A stretch of DNA of 62,299 nt from Candidatus Omnitrophica bacterium CG08_land_8_20_14_0_20_41_16 (GCA_002774445.1 PEYI01000042.1:1-62299); one strand, 5' to 3'; positions 26,797 through 34,665 are shown, numbered from the stretch's first letter. Notes: generated from the sequence alone by a model not told the origin. Numbers and translations: made by a program.

Positions 26797-28831
26797 TCAT
26801 CTTTTCCACTTTCCTTGGATTGCCCTGGGTCACCCCAGGACACCCGTCGGGTGTCCTGGGCACCTCTGGCAAAGTGCGCGAAACAAACCTGCACTTGGGA
26901 AAATTCGAGCAACCGTAAAAGAACCCGCGCCGCGAGCGGCGCTCAATCAGTTCTCCGCCGCAATTAGGTTCTGGACATTTAACCCCTGAGGTGATAGATT
27001 TAGAAAACTTACACTCTGGAAAATTTGAACAGCTCAAGAATTTACCTTTACGGCCCCACTTGATAATCATCTGCTTGCCGCACTTTTCGCAGATTTCCTC
27101 TGAAACGATAACTTCTTTTTTAATGTTCTTTTGCGCGAAATCCAGGCTTTCCTTAAAAGGAGCGTAAAAATCCTGCAAGACCTTCAACTTTGTAAGCCTG
27201 CCTTCTTCAATTTCATCCAATTCTTCTTCCATCAGCGCGGTAAATTTTATATCCACAATTTTAGGAAAATACTCCACTAATAAATCGCAGACTTTAAAAC
27301 CTAATTCCGTAGGGTTAAAATAACCTTTAATCCGGCGCGCATAATCGCGCAGAATTAAGGTATAAATTATCGGCGCATAAGTAGAAGGCCTACCTACCCC
27401 GTCCTCATCAAGCGCTTTGATCAAAGAGCTATCTGAATAACGCGCAGGTGGTTTGGTAAAATGCTGAGAAGGAATAATTTTAAGCAAATCCAGGGCCTCT
27501 CCCTCTTTCAATAACGGCATTTTATTTTTCTCTGTCTTTTCATTACCACTATCGTCCTCGCCATCATTATTCTTATATGCTAAAAGGAATCCTGCAAAGG
27601 TAAGCGTGCTACCGGAGGCATTGAATAAATATTTACCTGCCGCTATACCAACTGAGGTTACTGCGTAAATAGCCGGCTTCATCTGACTGGCCAGAAAACG
27701 GTTGTAGATAAGGGTGTATAATTTATGTTGATCGAGGCTTAAAAAACTCTTTAGGCTTTCCGGGTGGCGGGCAATGAATGTTGGCCGAATCGCCTCATGA
27801 GCCTCCTGCGCGAGCTTTTTTGCTTTATAGTAATTAGGCTTCTCTGGCAGGCAATCCTTCCCGAAACTTAATGATATATAATCGCGCACTTCATTAATCG
27901 CCTCGGCGGAAACGCGCGGTGAATCCGTGCGCATATAAGTAATTAAACTCACGGGGTTATCCTGTCCGATATCAATCCCTTCATAAAGCTGCTGGGCTAA
28001 AAACATTGTCTTATTGGCATTGAACTTAAGCTTATTAAAGGCATCTTGCTGCATAGTGCTGGTGATAAAAGGCGCGCTGGGGTAACGTTTTTTTTCGCTT
28101 TTCTTTATCTGCGAAACTATAAACTTCTCAATCTTGGCTTCCTGACAAACCCTTTCTGCTTCTTCTTTATTTTTTATCTCGGCCTTCTGATTATCTATCT
28201 TATCTAATTTCGCAATAAAATTACTCTGGGCTTTTGCTAATTCCGCTTCAATCTCCCAGTACTCTTTAGGGTTAAAATTCTTAATCTCTCTTTCCCTATC
28301 TATTATAAGCCTTAAGGCTGCTGACTGGACGCGGCCGGCGCTTAAACCGCGGGCGATCTTTTTCCAAAGCAAGGGGCTTAAAAGGTAACCTACAATCCTA
28401 TCAAGGACTCGGCGGCCTACCTGCGCCTCAATCATCTTGGCGTCAAAATCCCTTGGTTTCTTAAACGCTTCGTTTACCGCCGCCGGAGTAATCTCGTAAA
28501 AAGTAACTCTTAACACATTCTTCATTTTATTAAAAACACGCTCTTTTAACTGCCAGCCGATAGCCTCGCCTTCGCGGTCAGGATCAGTAGCCACATAAAT
28601 AACATCCTTATCTTTAGCCTCTTTCTTAAGGCTGGCCAAGGCCTTCTGCTTGCCCGGTATTATTACATATTCAGGCTCAAAACCTTTCTCGATATTAACC
28701 CCTAACTTCTTCTGAGGCAAATCAATAATATGCCCCATGGAAGAAACCACGCTAAAATTATCGCCTAATATTTTGCTAATGGTCTTAGCCTTAGTCGGCG
28801 ACTCCACAATTACCAAATTCTTCTTTTTCAC
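26786..28831 (-). CDS. topA: DNA topoisomerase I
   Basis: TopA relaxes negative supercoils. The 681 residues comprise an N-terminal TOPRIM domain (NLVIVESPTKAKTISKILG, YVATDPDREGEAIGW) and the topo IA core with the active-site tyrosine in YMRTDSPRVSAEA. Two C-terminal zinc ribbons follow (CEKCGKQMIIKWGRKGKFLSC..., CPEPNCGGELIERRSRRGFF...). It starts with GTG at the end of repeat A4. The last ~20 codons after the second ribbon contain a 27-bp palindrome (PRTPDGCPG), and the end overlaps xer by 11 bp. Confidence 0.96.
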   Translation of the reverse strand: MKKKNLVIVESPTKAKTISKILGDNFSVVSSMGHIIDLPQKKLGVNIEKGFEPEYVIIPGKQKALASLKKEAKDKDVIYVATDPDREGEAIGWQLKERVFNKMKNVLRVTFYEITPAAVNEAFKKPRDFDAKMIEAQVGRRVLDRIVGYLLSPLLWKKIARGLSAGRVQSAALRLIIDREREIKNFNPKEYWEIEAELAKAQSNFIAKLDKIDNQKAEIKNKEEAERVCQEAKIEKFIVSQIKKSEKKRYPSAPFITSTMQQDAFNKLKFNANKTMFLAQQLYEGIDIGQDNPVSLITYMRTDSPRVSAEAINEVRDYISLSFGKDCLPEKPNYYKAKKLAQEAHEAIRPTFIARHPESLKSFLSLDQHKLYTLIYNRFLASQMKPAIYAVTSVGIAAGKYLFNASGSTLTFAGFLLAYKNNDGEDDSGNEKTEKNKMPLLKEGEALDLLKIIPSQHFTKPPARYSDSSLIKALDEDGVGRPSTYAPIIYTLILRDYARRIKGYFNPTELGFKVCDLLVEYFPKIVDIKFTALMEEELDEIEEGRLTKLKVLQDFYAPFKESLDFAQKNIKKEVIVSEEICEKCGKQMIIKWGRKGKFLSCSNFPECKFSKSITSGVKCPEPNCGGELIERRSRRGFFYGCSNFPKCRFVSRTLPEVPRTPDGCPGVTQGNPRKVEKMIDG
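26834..26860. repeat. 27-bp in-frame palindrome in topA
   Basis: CCCAGGACACCC, a 3-base loop and GGGTGTCCTGGG form a perfect 12-3-12 palindrome. It encodes nine residues (~657-666) in the tail of TopA. The same 12-3-12 geometry occurs in aroC and at 52445-52471. Confidence 0.8.
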
Positions 28832-28903
28832 CCCGCACCTTCTTTTTTATTCATACCCCCACCTTCTTTTTTTGAAAACTTTGAATTCTTAGAAGGTGCG
28901 GGG
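28831..28903 (-). repeat. Family A junction element, copy A4
   Basis: This is a 73-bp element with near-perfect ends (CCCCGCACCTTCT and AGAAGGTGCGGGG) and TTCA at 28827-28830 and 28904-28907. It lies between the dprA stop and the topA GTG. On the minus strand it carries an open frame of exactly 26 codons (28908 to 28828), starting MNPAPSK and ending NKKEGAG, whose TGA overlaps the topA GTG. Length and peptide ends match copy A3. Confidence 0.85.
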
Positions 28904-28909
28904 TTCATC

Positions 28910-30007
28910 CTAACTCCTGACAAATTGTTTTCCCGGAATCTCCCTGATTAATTTTTTTAGCTGCAGGTTTAAAAGTATCTGCGAGACTCGGGAGATATTG
29001 ATATCTACCTTTTCAACAAGATCATCTAACTGCAGGGGATCTTGAGGGATAAGATTATATAAAAGTAATTCTTCGCCGGCTAAATCGTGCCTGGTAATAC
29101 TCTCTTTTTCCGGTTCTATTTTTGCATTTTTTGTATTTAGGGAGAGATTAAATTCCTCCAGAATATCCTCGGCGCAAGAGACCAGCTTTGCCCCTTGCTT
29201 AATCAAGCCATTAGTGCCAAAAGAAGTCTTGGAATCAACTTTTCCGGGAAGACTAAACACATCTCTACCTTGCTCAAGAGCGAAATCCGCAGTGATCAGC
29301 GCGCCGCTATTTCTAGCAGCCTCAACTACCAATACACCTAAACTTAGACCACTGATTACACGGTTGCGCTGCGGAAAATTCTGCGGCAAAGGTTTTGCAT
29401 CACAAGGAAATTCGGAAATCACTGCTCCGTTCTTCGCAGTCTCCTCGGCTAATTTTTTATTTTCCGGCGGATATATATGGTTAAAACCGCTGCCCATTAT
29501 GGCAATGGTGCGGCCACCGGCTTTCAAAGCTCCGCGGTGGGCATAAGTATCAATGCCGCGCGCCATACCCGAGACAATCGTAAAACCTTTTTCGGATAAC
29601 TCGTAAGCAAACTTTTCCGCAGAACTTAATCCATAATAGGAAGCCCGGCGGCTACCGACAATCGCCATGCTCAATTTATCTTCTGTTTTCAACTCTCCTT
29701 TAACATAAAGCACTATCGGGGGATCATAGATATTTTTTAAATTCTCTGGATAACCTGCGTCATCCTGCGTAATAATTTTTAAACCTAATTTTTTAGCTAA
29801 TGCTAACTCTCTATCTAAATCCTCTCTCTTAAAAGAAGTTATTTGTTGCGCAATCTTCTCTCCAATTCCTGAAACCGCCATTAACTTCTCCGACGAATCC
29901 TTTAAGACATTCTCCGGATTGCCAAAATATTTAAGCAGTCTACTGAGACGAATACTGCCAATCTCACCAACCATATTTAAGCTAATTAAGGCTTCAAATT
30001 TAGTCAT
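28910..30007 (-). CDS. dprA: DNA-processing protein DprA/Smf
   Basis: DprA loads RecA on incoming single-stranded DNA in transformation. The 365-residue protein has an N-terminal helix-hairpin-helix-like region (LMAVSGIGEKIAQQI). The Rossmann-like core contains MAIVGSRRASYYGLSSAEKF, IVSGMARGIDTYAHRGAL, TIAIMGSGFNHIYPPEN and FPQRNRVISGLSLGVLVVEA. A C-terminal winged-helix-like segment follows (IPQDPLQLDDLVEKVDINISRVSQILL). It forms a cluster with topA and xer. Confidence 0.95.
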   Translation of the reverse strand: MTKFEALISLNMVGEIGSIRLSRLLKYFGNPENVLKDSSEKLMAVSGIGEKIAQQITSFKREDLDRELALAKKLGLKIITQDDAGYPENLKNIYDPPIVLYVKGELKTEDKLSMAIVGSRRASYYGLSSAEKFAYELSEKGFTIVSGMARGIDTYAHRGALKAGGRTIAIMGSGFNHIYPPENKKLAEETAKNGAVISEFPCDAKPLPQNFPQRNRVISGLSLGVLVVEAARNSGALITADFALEQGRDVFSLPGKVDSKTSFGTNGLIKQGAKLVSCAEDILEEFNLSLNTKNAKIEPEKESITRHDLAGEELLLYNLIPQDPLQLDDLVEKVDINISRVSQILLNLQLKKLIREIPGKQFVRS

Positions 30008-30031
30008 TTTTTATCCATTCATCACATCTTC

Positions 30032-30110
30032 TTAGCGTGTGTCTTGTCTTGTTTCTCTCCGCATCGCTCGCATTTCCCCAACGAGGAAATACCCAAGACA
30101 GGACCCGTTA
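30032..30110. repeat. GACAGGACCCG-type palindromic repeat between aroK and dprA
   Basis: The 117-bp gap contains GTCTTGTCTTG near 30041 and CAAGACAGGACCCG near 30094, around inner sequences TTTCC...GGAAA. The right arm AAGACAGGACCCG recurs at 48967 and, as CAGGACCC, at 44390. Pairing here is weaker than in the other copies. Confidence 0.45.
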
Positions 30111-30124
30111 CCCATTAAAACTTT

Positions 30125-30649
30125 CTATTTCTTACTTAACTTACTCTTTTTGCTGGTGACCTTGATGATTTTTTCTACCACCTGTCCCACCGACAACTTC
30201 GAGGTATCAATCGTCTTATCTGCCTTAGCATAATACGGCGCGCGCAGCTTAAGCAAAAGCTCTATTCTTTCTTTGGGATTCGGCACGTTCAGCAACGGAC
30301 GCTTGGCTGTCCCGGATACTCTCTTTAGGATAACTTCCGGCTTGGCAGTCAGGCAAATAATTTCCCCCGTTGTCTTCATTAGCTTAATATTATCTTCGTC
30401 AAGCACAACCCCCCCGCCGCAGGCAACCACGAATCCTTTTTCCTTCGCGACTTCCTTTAAGACCCTTCTTTCTATCCTGCGAAACCAAAGTTCGCCTTTG
30501 CGGCCGAAGATATCAGAAATAGTCATTCTTTCCTTTAATTCAACGAGTTCATCCAAATCCGCAAACCGCCAATTCTTAATTTTGGCCAATTCCTGACCCA
30601 CTGCGGTCTTTCCTGTACCCATGAAACCCACCAGATAAATGTTGTTCAT
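30125..30649 (-). CDS. aroK: Shikimate kinase
   Basis: AroK phosphorylates shikimate at the 3-hydroxyl in the chorismate pathway. The 174-residue P-loop kinase has Walker A YLVGFMGTGKTAVGQELA, the shikimate-binding DLDELVELKERMTISDIFGRKGE (D-x-D and R), RRIERRVL and the VVACGGGVVLDEDN motif with the GGG turn. The lid-like segment is RPLLNVPNPKERIELLLKLRAPYY. aroC lies nearby, separated by the spoVG-like gene. Confidence 0.95.
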   Translation of the reverse strand: MNNIYLVGFMGTGKTAVGQELAKIKNWRFADLDELVELKERMTISDIFGRKGELWFRRIERRVLKEVAKEKGFVVACGGGVVLDEDNIKLMKTTGEIICLTAKPEVILKRVSGTAKRPLLNVPNPKERIELLLKLRAPYYAKADKTIDTSKLSVGQVVEKIIKVTSKKSKLSKK

Positions 30650-30658
30650 GTTAGTAGT

Positions 30659-30762
30659 GAGTAGAGAGAATTGCTAAATTACAATACCAAAATTCCAAAC
30701 TAAAGTTTTTTAGTTTTGGGTATTGGGATTTTGGATTTGGAATTTTACCATTCTCTCTACTC
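30659..30762. repeat. Inverted repeat between the spoVG-like gene and aroK
   Basis: GAGTAGAGAGAAT (30659-30671) and ATTCTCTCTACTC (30750-30762) are a perfect 13-bp inverted pair around a centre of TTTTGGG/CCAAA words (CCAAAATTCCAAAC, TTTAGTTTTGGG) that can itself pair. It could end transcription of the spoVG-like gene or be another palindromic insertion. Confidence 0.6.
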
Positions 30763-30774
30763 CGCTTTTTACAA

Positions 30775-31038
30775 CTATTTCTGCTCTCGGTATGCAGTCA
30801 TTACTGTGTCAACCAGCCTTTGTTTGGCCTCCGGAGTGACAGTATAGAAGCAATCGAACCACTTTCCCTGTTTGGATTTCTCCCTGGGCATGCTGACAAA
30901 TAGCCCCTTTTCCCCTTCGACGACCTTAAAACCTTTAACTATGTAATCGCCGATAGCCACATCTACAAAGGCCTTCGCTGTTGAATCTCCTTCGTAGCGG
31001 TATAGCCGTACCACCTTTAGATCCTGTTCTTGAATCAT
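30775..31038 (-). CDS. SpoVG-family protein
   Basis: This small protein (87 residues) matches the SpoVG fold. The central AFVDVAIGDYIVKGFKVVEGEKGLFVSMP corresponds to the conserved DxxFVVHDIRVIDGxxGLFVAMP core, followed by a FYTVTPEAKQRLVDTV helix. SpoVG proteins bind DNA and RNA and act as global post-transcriptional regulators in Firmicutes; the role here is unknown. I chose the ATG at 31038, six bases after a perfect GAAGGAGG, over an in-frame GTG inside that ribosome-binding site. Confidence 0.85.
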   Translation of the reverse strand: MIQEQDLKVVRLYRYEGDSTAKAFVDVAIGDYIVKGFKVVEGEKGLFVSMPREKSKQGKWFDCFYTVTPEAKQRLVDTVMTAYREQK

Positions 31039-31046
31039 CCCAATCA

Positions 31047-31075
31047 CCTCCTTCTATATTAATAGACGAAGGAGG
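31047..31075 (-). promoter_or_regulatory. Hairpin that can sequester the spoVG-like ribosome-binding site
   Basis: On the minus strand CCTCCTTC (31075-31068) is followed after 13 bases by GAAGGAGG (31054-31047). The second arm is the Shine-Dalgarno sequence of the gene starting at 31038. The 8-bp perfect pairing would hide the site in the mRNA, suggesting translational control by temperature, a protein or an RNA. Such regulation is inferred. Confidence 0.6.
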
Positions 31076-31094
31076 CAGCAAAATCTAACTAATT

Positions 31095-31133
31095 AAATTA
31101 AACCAACAATGCATTTTAATATTGGTTTAATTT
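31095..31133. terminator. AT-rich hairpin after aroC
   Basis: AAATTAAACCAA (31095-31106) and TTGGTTTAATTT (31122-31133) form a perfect 12-bp stem with a 15-base loop, between the aroC stop and the spoVG-like gene. A second weaker stem (CGAAGG/CCTTCG, 31153-31174) lies next to the aroC end. Either could limit read-through from aroC; evidence for termination is only structural. Confidence 0.45.
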
Positions 31134-31179
31134 ATCCTGAGGAGCAAAGCGACGAAGGATCTCTGAGAGAACCTTCGCT

Positions 31180-32244
31180 TTAAGTAATTCTCCTTAAGTA
31201 ATTTTTATAATTCTCTTTAATGTCTCCCAGGGAATCCGAGCCAAATTTCTCCAACATTGCATCGGCTAAGACATAAGCGCAGCTAGACTCAGCCACAACC
31301 CCGGCAGCGCTAACTACACAAGTGTCCGAGCGCTCTACAGCCGCTTTGGAAGGCCGATTGGTCTTAATATTAACCGAATCCAACGGGTTCATCAAAGTAG
31401 ATATGGGCTTCATACAGGCGCGAATGACTAATTCCTCGCCGTTAGAGACCCCGCCTTCAATGCCGCCGGCATTATTAGTTTTACGGAAATATCTCTTAGG
31501 GACAATCCCCTGCGGGGACAGTCCCTTACCACGATAAATCGCATCATGCACCTCGGAACCGAAACTTACGGCATAGCCAAACCCTAAACCAATCTCCAGC
31601 GCCTTTATCCCGGGGATAGACATTACCGCCTGAGCAAGGCGTCCATCTAATCTTTCATCCGGCTGGACATAACTACCTAAACCCACAGGGAGGCCTTTAG
31701 CCCTAACTTCAAATATGCCTCCCACCGTATCCTTGAGCCTGATGGCTTCACTAATCTTATCTTTCATAGAACCAATGTTATTTTCTCCGCCAATAGATAA
31801 AACTCTGCTGGATATTTTTATCTTAAACTCCTCCAAGAATATTTTACATATTGCACCTATGCCTACGATTACTGCCGTATTCCTGGCTGAGGCACGCTCT
31901 AAAACATTTCTTATATCAGTAAATCCATATTTTAAAAGTCCGCTTAAATCCGCATGACCCGGACGCGGACAAATTACTTTAGGTAATCTCTCAATACTAA
32001 AATCCTTATTTCTAATCAATAAAGTGAGCGGACTTCCTAAGGTCTTATTATTTTTCAGCCCGGAAAATATTTCGGCGCGGTCATTTTCGATCTGCATACG
32101 CACTCCCCGGCCAAAACCCGCCTGCCTGCGTTTTAGTTCCTGATTGATTTTAGCTAAGTCTATCCTTAGCCCTGCCGACATACCCTCTAATATCGCTACC
32201 ATCGCCTTTCCGTGCGATTCACCCGCGGTTAGAAACCTTAACAT
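31180..32244 (-). CDS. aroC: Chorismate synthase
   Basis: AroC converts EPSP to chorismate using reduced FMN. The 354-residue protein has the signature runs TAGESHGKAMVAILEGMSAGL, RRQAGFGRGVRMQIE, RPGHADLSGLLKYG, RASARNTA, GSEVHDAIYRG and KTNNAGGIEGGVSNGE. Residues ~240-249 (GLSPQGIVP) replace the short loop usually found before FRKTNNAGG. They are encoded by a 27-bp palindrome, so an insertion has been tolerated beside the flavin site. The ribosome-binding site is AGGAGG. Confidence 0.95.
   Translation of the reverse strand: MLRFLTAGESHGKAMVAILEGMSAGLRIDLAKINQELKRRQAGFGRGVRMQIENDRAEIFSGLKNNKTLGSPLTLLIRNKDFSIERLPKVICPRPGHADLSGLLKYGFTDIRNVLERASARNTAVIVGIGAICKIFLEEFKIKISSRVLSIGGENNIGSMKDKISEAIRLKDTVGGIFEVRAKGLPVGLGSYVQPDERLDGRLAQAVMSIPGIKALEIGLGFGYAVSFGSEVHDAIYRGKGLSPQGIVPKRYFRKTNNAGGIEGGVSNGEELVIRACMKPISTLMNPLDSVNIKTNRPSKAAVERSDTCVVSAAGVVAESSCAYVLADAMLEKFGSDSLGDIKENYKNYLRRIT
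31499..31525. repeat. 27-bp in-frame palindrome in aroC
   Basis: GGGACAATCCCC, TGC, GGGGACAGTCCC: 12-3-12 architecture with two mismatches, nine codons long. An almost identical intergenic copy is at 52445-52471, and a half copy at 52044-52055. Confidence 0.8.
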
Positions 32245-32253
32245 AATTACCTC

Positions 32254-32823
32254 CTAATCTTTCCACAATCCGCGCTTATTTTCGCGCGCTTCCCGATATA
32301 ATTTCAAAAATAAATCCGCATATTTTACATTCGGCGGATAAGTCATTAATGAGGCATAACCCTGTTGGACAATTTCCGCATTCAGGAATGTTCCGTCAAG
32401 TAAATAAACATAAGCTAAAATTCTTTTATATCTATCAAATCTTTCTACATCAAATTCCAATCTTACGCGTTTACCCTCAACAATTTTTTTTGTAAATTCA
32501 TAAGACCGCCTGCCCAATTGTTTAATTGTCTCAACATCCTGGCCCGAACGTTGAGCATCCCGGTTAAGCTTATTCGATTCATGCATTTCGGGCGTGTCAA
32601 TCCCGATTAAACGCACCCTCTCCCCATTCTCCAGAAGAAGGGTATCTCCGTCAACCGCCCTCTTGACCAAAATCTTCGTATAATCATAAGCCTTGCCGAT
32701 AGGTATCCTGAACTTTACCTCTTCCTTAGGATAAGAGGGAGGTTCCAGATCCGCGGCGCATAGATAACCGCCAAAAATTAATATGCCTAACGTCAGAATC
32801 AAAATAACTTTAAGATATTTCAA
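32254..32823 (-). CDS. Secreted thermonuclease-family (SNase-like) nuclease
   Basis: The 189-residue protein has a signal peptide (VILILTLGILIFGGYLCAADLEPP) and a staphylococcal-nuclease-type OB-fold. Motifs are VKRAVDGDTLLLENGERVRLIGIDTPE (metal and catalytic residues), LEFDVERFDRYKRILAYVYLLDGTFLNAEIVQQGYA and the final REARENKRGLW. It probably degrades extracellular or periplasmic nucleic acids. It starts with TTG, backed by AAGGAGGG six bases upstream. Confidence 0.92.
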   Translation of the reverse strand: MKYLKVILILTLGILIFGGYLCAADLEPPSYPKEEVKFRIPIGKAYDYTKILVKRAVDGDTLLLENGERVRLIGIDTPEMHESNKLNRDAQRSGQDVETIKQLGRRSYEFTKKIVEGKRVRLEFDVERFDRYKRILAYVYLLDGTFLNAEIVQQGYASLMTYPPNVKYADLFLKLYREARENKRGLWKD

Positions 32824-32864
32824 CTTTACCCTCCTTGAGCACCTTAAGCTTTGATCTAGCGAAA

Positions 32865-32923
32865 CTTCGACGAGTGCGTTAAAATTTTATTTTCGAAATT
32901 TTAACGCATCTTACGAGTCGAAG
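32865..32923. repeat. Long palindrome beside the IS200/IS605 element
   Basis: CTTCGAC/GTCGAAG (32865-32871, 32917-32923) encloses a perfect 13-bp inner pair TGCGTTAAAATTT/AAATTTTAACGCA (32875-32887, 32896-32908). It occupies the 123-bp gap between the nuclease start and the tnpB stop. It may be a bidirectional terminator or a pre-existing palindrome near which the IS inserted. Confidence 0.6.
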
Positions 32924-32946
32924 CCGGACACCTTAATCCACTTAGT

Positions 32947-34152
32947 TCATTCTACTATTTTTATTAGGTGAACTACCCGTTCCCTGTGAGGAAACAGGCT
33001 TCTTGGTTCATGGTTCAGTCTATTGAGCAAACTCCCCAAGCGTTGATTCCCGTAGTTCCTACGGTATTCTTCTATTCCAAGTTTTAGTATATTTATGGAC
33101 GCATTCTCATCTCTGTCCATATCTATACCACATTTACTACATTTGTGCCTTCTCACCCACAATGCCTTATGGACTATTTCGCCACATCCACTGCATATCT
33201 GTGATGTATTGCGCGGAGATACTGGCAGGGCATATTTGCCACACTCATCTGTTTTATACAGAAGTTTCTGGCAGAATCCGTTCCATGCCACATCACTGAT
33301 GCTCTTGGCTAAATAGCGATTCTTAACCATATTCTTTACCGCCAAGTCCTCGTAGGCAATCAGTTCATATTTATCAACTAATCTTCTACTTAACTTATGA
33401 GTAAAATCATTTCGTTGACTCCTTATCTTACAATGAATTTTTGCCACAATCTTTTTTTGTTTCTTTCTATTATTAGAATCTTTTTTCTTGCGTGATAGCC
33501 ATCGCTGTTGTCTGGCTAATTTTATTTCAGAATTTCTAAACCATCTTGGATTATCTATCTTTTCTCCGTTACTCAAAGTAGCAAATGAATCCAATCCCAA
33601 ATCAATACCAATAGCAGTTTTTATCGGCCTGTTTTCTATCTCTTTGTTTTTTATCTCCAAAGAAAAACAAGCATACCATTGATTTCCTTCTTTTATTATC
33701 AAACAAGTTTTAATTGTCCCTTTAATTGGTCTATGAAGTTTAATTTTAATATTGCCTATTTTAGAAAGATGAAGTTTATTACCTTTAATTTCAAAACCAG
33801 ATTGCGGGTAACAAATAGAGTTATAGGAATCTCTGCCTTTGAAATGCGGAAATCCCGCCTTTTGATGTTTTTCTATTCTGCCAAAAAATGCCTTAAAAGA
33901 TTTATCTAATCTTCTTAAAACATCTTGTTGTGTTTGAGAATGAACTGATTGATATTCAGGGAATGACTTCTTCAATTCTGGTAGTTGGTTTATCTGGTCA
34001 TAACAGGAGATAGATTTACGAGATTGTTTATATGCAAATATTTTCTGTTCTAATGCAATATTATATAGACGACGGCACAATTCAATATCCGAAAGTAGTT
34101 TCTGGAGCTGTTTTTTATTAAGATATATTCTATATTTAAAAGTTCTTGTCAT
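32947..34152 (-). CDS. tnpB: TnpB RNA-guided endonuclease (IS605 OrfB)
   Basis: This is a 401-residue TnpB starting at ATG 34152 (MTRTFKYRIYLNKKQ), overlapping the tnpA stop. The nuclease residues look intact: RuvC-I aspartate in IGIDLGLDSFATLS, RuvC-II glutamate in IAYEDLAVKNM, a four-cysteine zinc ribbon (CSGCG...CSKCG) and RuvC-III aspartate in DMDRDENASINIL. TnpB cuts DNA matching its guide and keeps the element at its donor site. The C-terminal residues after ERVVH are encoded outside the predicted element end. Confidence 0.92.
   Translation of the reverse strand: MTRTFKYRIYLNKKQLQKLLSDIELCRRLYNIALEQKIFAYKQSRKSISCYDQINQLPELKKSFPEYQSVHSQTQQDVLRRLDKSFKAFFGRIEKHQKAGFPHFKGRDSYNSICYPQSGFEIKGNKLHLSKIGNIKIKLHRPIKGTIKTCLIIKEGNQWYACFSLEIKNKEIENRPIKTAIGIDLGLDSFATLSNGEKIDNPRWFRNSEIKLARQQRWLSRKKKDSNNRKKQKKIVAKIHCKIRSQRNDFTHKLSRRLVDKYELIAYEDLAVKNMVKNRYLAKSISDVAWNGFCQKLLYKTDECGKYALPVSPRNTSQICSGCGEIVHKALWVRRHKCSKCGIDMDRDENASINILKLGIEEYRRNYGNQRLGSLLNRLNHEPRSLFPHRERVVHLIKIVE
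32976..32998 (-). other. Right-end hairpin of the IS, candidate 3' part of a TnpB guide RNA
   Basis: On the minus strand CCTGTTTCC and GGGAACGGG pair fully (with G-T pairs) over a 5-base loop inside the last codons of tnpB. They are followed by TAGTTCAC. In related elements this hairpin is used for strand transfer, and RNA from it forms the scaffold of the TnpB-bound guide. The guide would be the DNA just outside, from about 32967 downwards. Confidence 0.5.
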
Positions 34153-34544
34153 AGATTTTTTTGTTCTGCAATATATTTTCTTATTGTTTCTGATGTTACA
34201 GTTCCCGCAGAACCTATGAAATATGTGCGAGTCCACAATTCATCTTTTATTATTTTCTTTAACTGTAAGAATTCTTGTCTCATTTTTCTACTTGAATATC
34301 CTTTAATTATATTAACTATTTCTGAAGGAGACCACCTGGGCGGAGCTGAAATGAAAAGATGAATATGGTCAGGCATTATTTCTAATGCTAAAATAGAAAT
34401 ATTATTTCTTATACAAGACTCTCTTATTATCTCTCCTAATCTCAATTCCATTTGGCCAGTAAACAATTTTTTTCTATATTTAGGGATCCAGGCAATATGG
34501 TAATTTAGATTGTAAATACTGTATCTCGTTTTATTAACATTCAT
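34149..34544 (-). CDS. tnpA: IS200-type Y1 transposase TnpA
   Basis: The 131-residue HUH single-strand transposase has the HUH motif in MPDHIHLFISAPP and the catalytic tyrosine in the C-terminal helix (TIRKYIAEQ, about residue 124). The start YSIYNLNYHIAWIPKYRK is typical. It appears intact. A good -35/-10 pair lies so close to the ATG that the mRNA would be leaderless. Confidence 0.93.
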   Translation of the reverse strand: MNVNKTRYSIYNLNYHIAWIPKYRKKLFTGQMELRLGEIIRESCIRNNISILALEIMPDHIHLFISAPPRWSPSEIVNIIKGYSSRKMRQEFLQLKKIIKDELWTRTYFIGSAGTVTSETIRKYIAEQKNL

Positions 34545-34550
34545 ACCTAT

Positions 34551-34578
34551 ATTGTATACCTATTTAATATTTCGTCAA
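34551..34578 (-). promoter_or_regulatory. Predicted tnpA promoter
   Basis: On the minus strand TTGACG (34578-34573), a 16-bp spacer and TACAAT (34556-34551) lie with only six bases before the ATG at 34544. Each hexamer matches consensus at five of six positions. Confidence 0.55.
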
Positions 34579-34629
34579 TAAAAATCAGAAAATATTTTTA
34601 TGAGAGAGGTAATGCAAGAATTATTTCTA

Positions 34630-34658
34630 TTGGCAAAGATATAATTTCCAATTATAAT
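34630..34658 (+). promoter_or_regulatory. Predicted helicase promoter
   Basis: TTGGCA (34630-34635), 17 bp, TATAAT (34653-34658). The expected transcription start is near 34665, at the ATG of 34666. The in-frame ATG at 34660 would then lie before the transcript begins. Confidence 0.65.
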
Positions 34659-34665
34659 AATGTTT

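Larger units (their letters stand above)
32967..34590 (-). mobile_element. IS200/IS605-family insertion sequence (tnpA plus tnpB)
   Basis: The element is complete in coding content: tnpA and tnpB overlap by 4 bp in the same orientation. The right end is marked by a subterminal hairpin (32976-32998) typical of these elements, just inside GTAGTTCAC. The left end lies upstream of tnpA, and its exact base is not resolved. Members move as single strands and leave no target duplication, so the ends given are approximate. Confidence 0.75.

Noticed and set aside
31048-31179. tRNA or small RNA gene after aroC
   Set aside because: No cloverleaf or conserved tRNA bases; the sequence is explained by simple hairpins. 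No tRNA or rRNA was seen elsewhere in the window.
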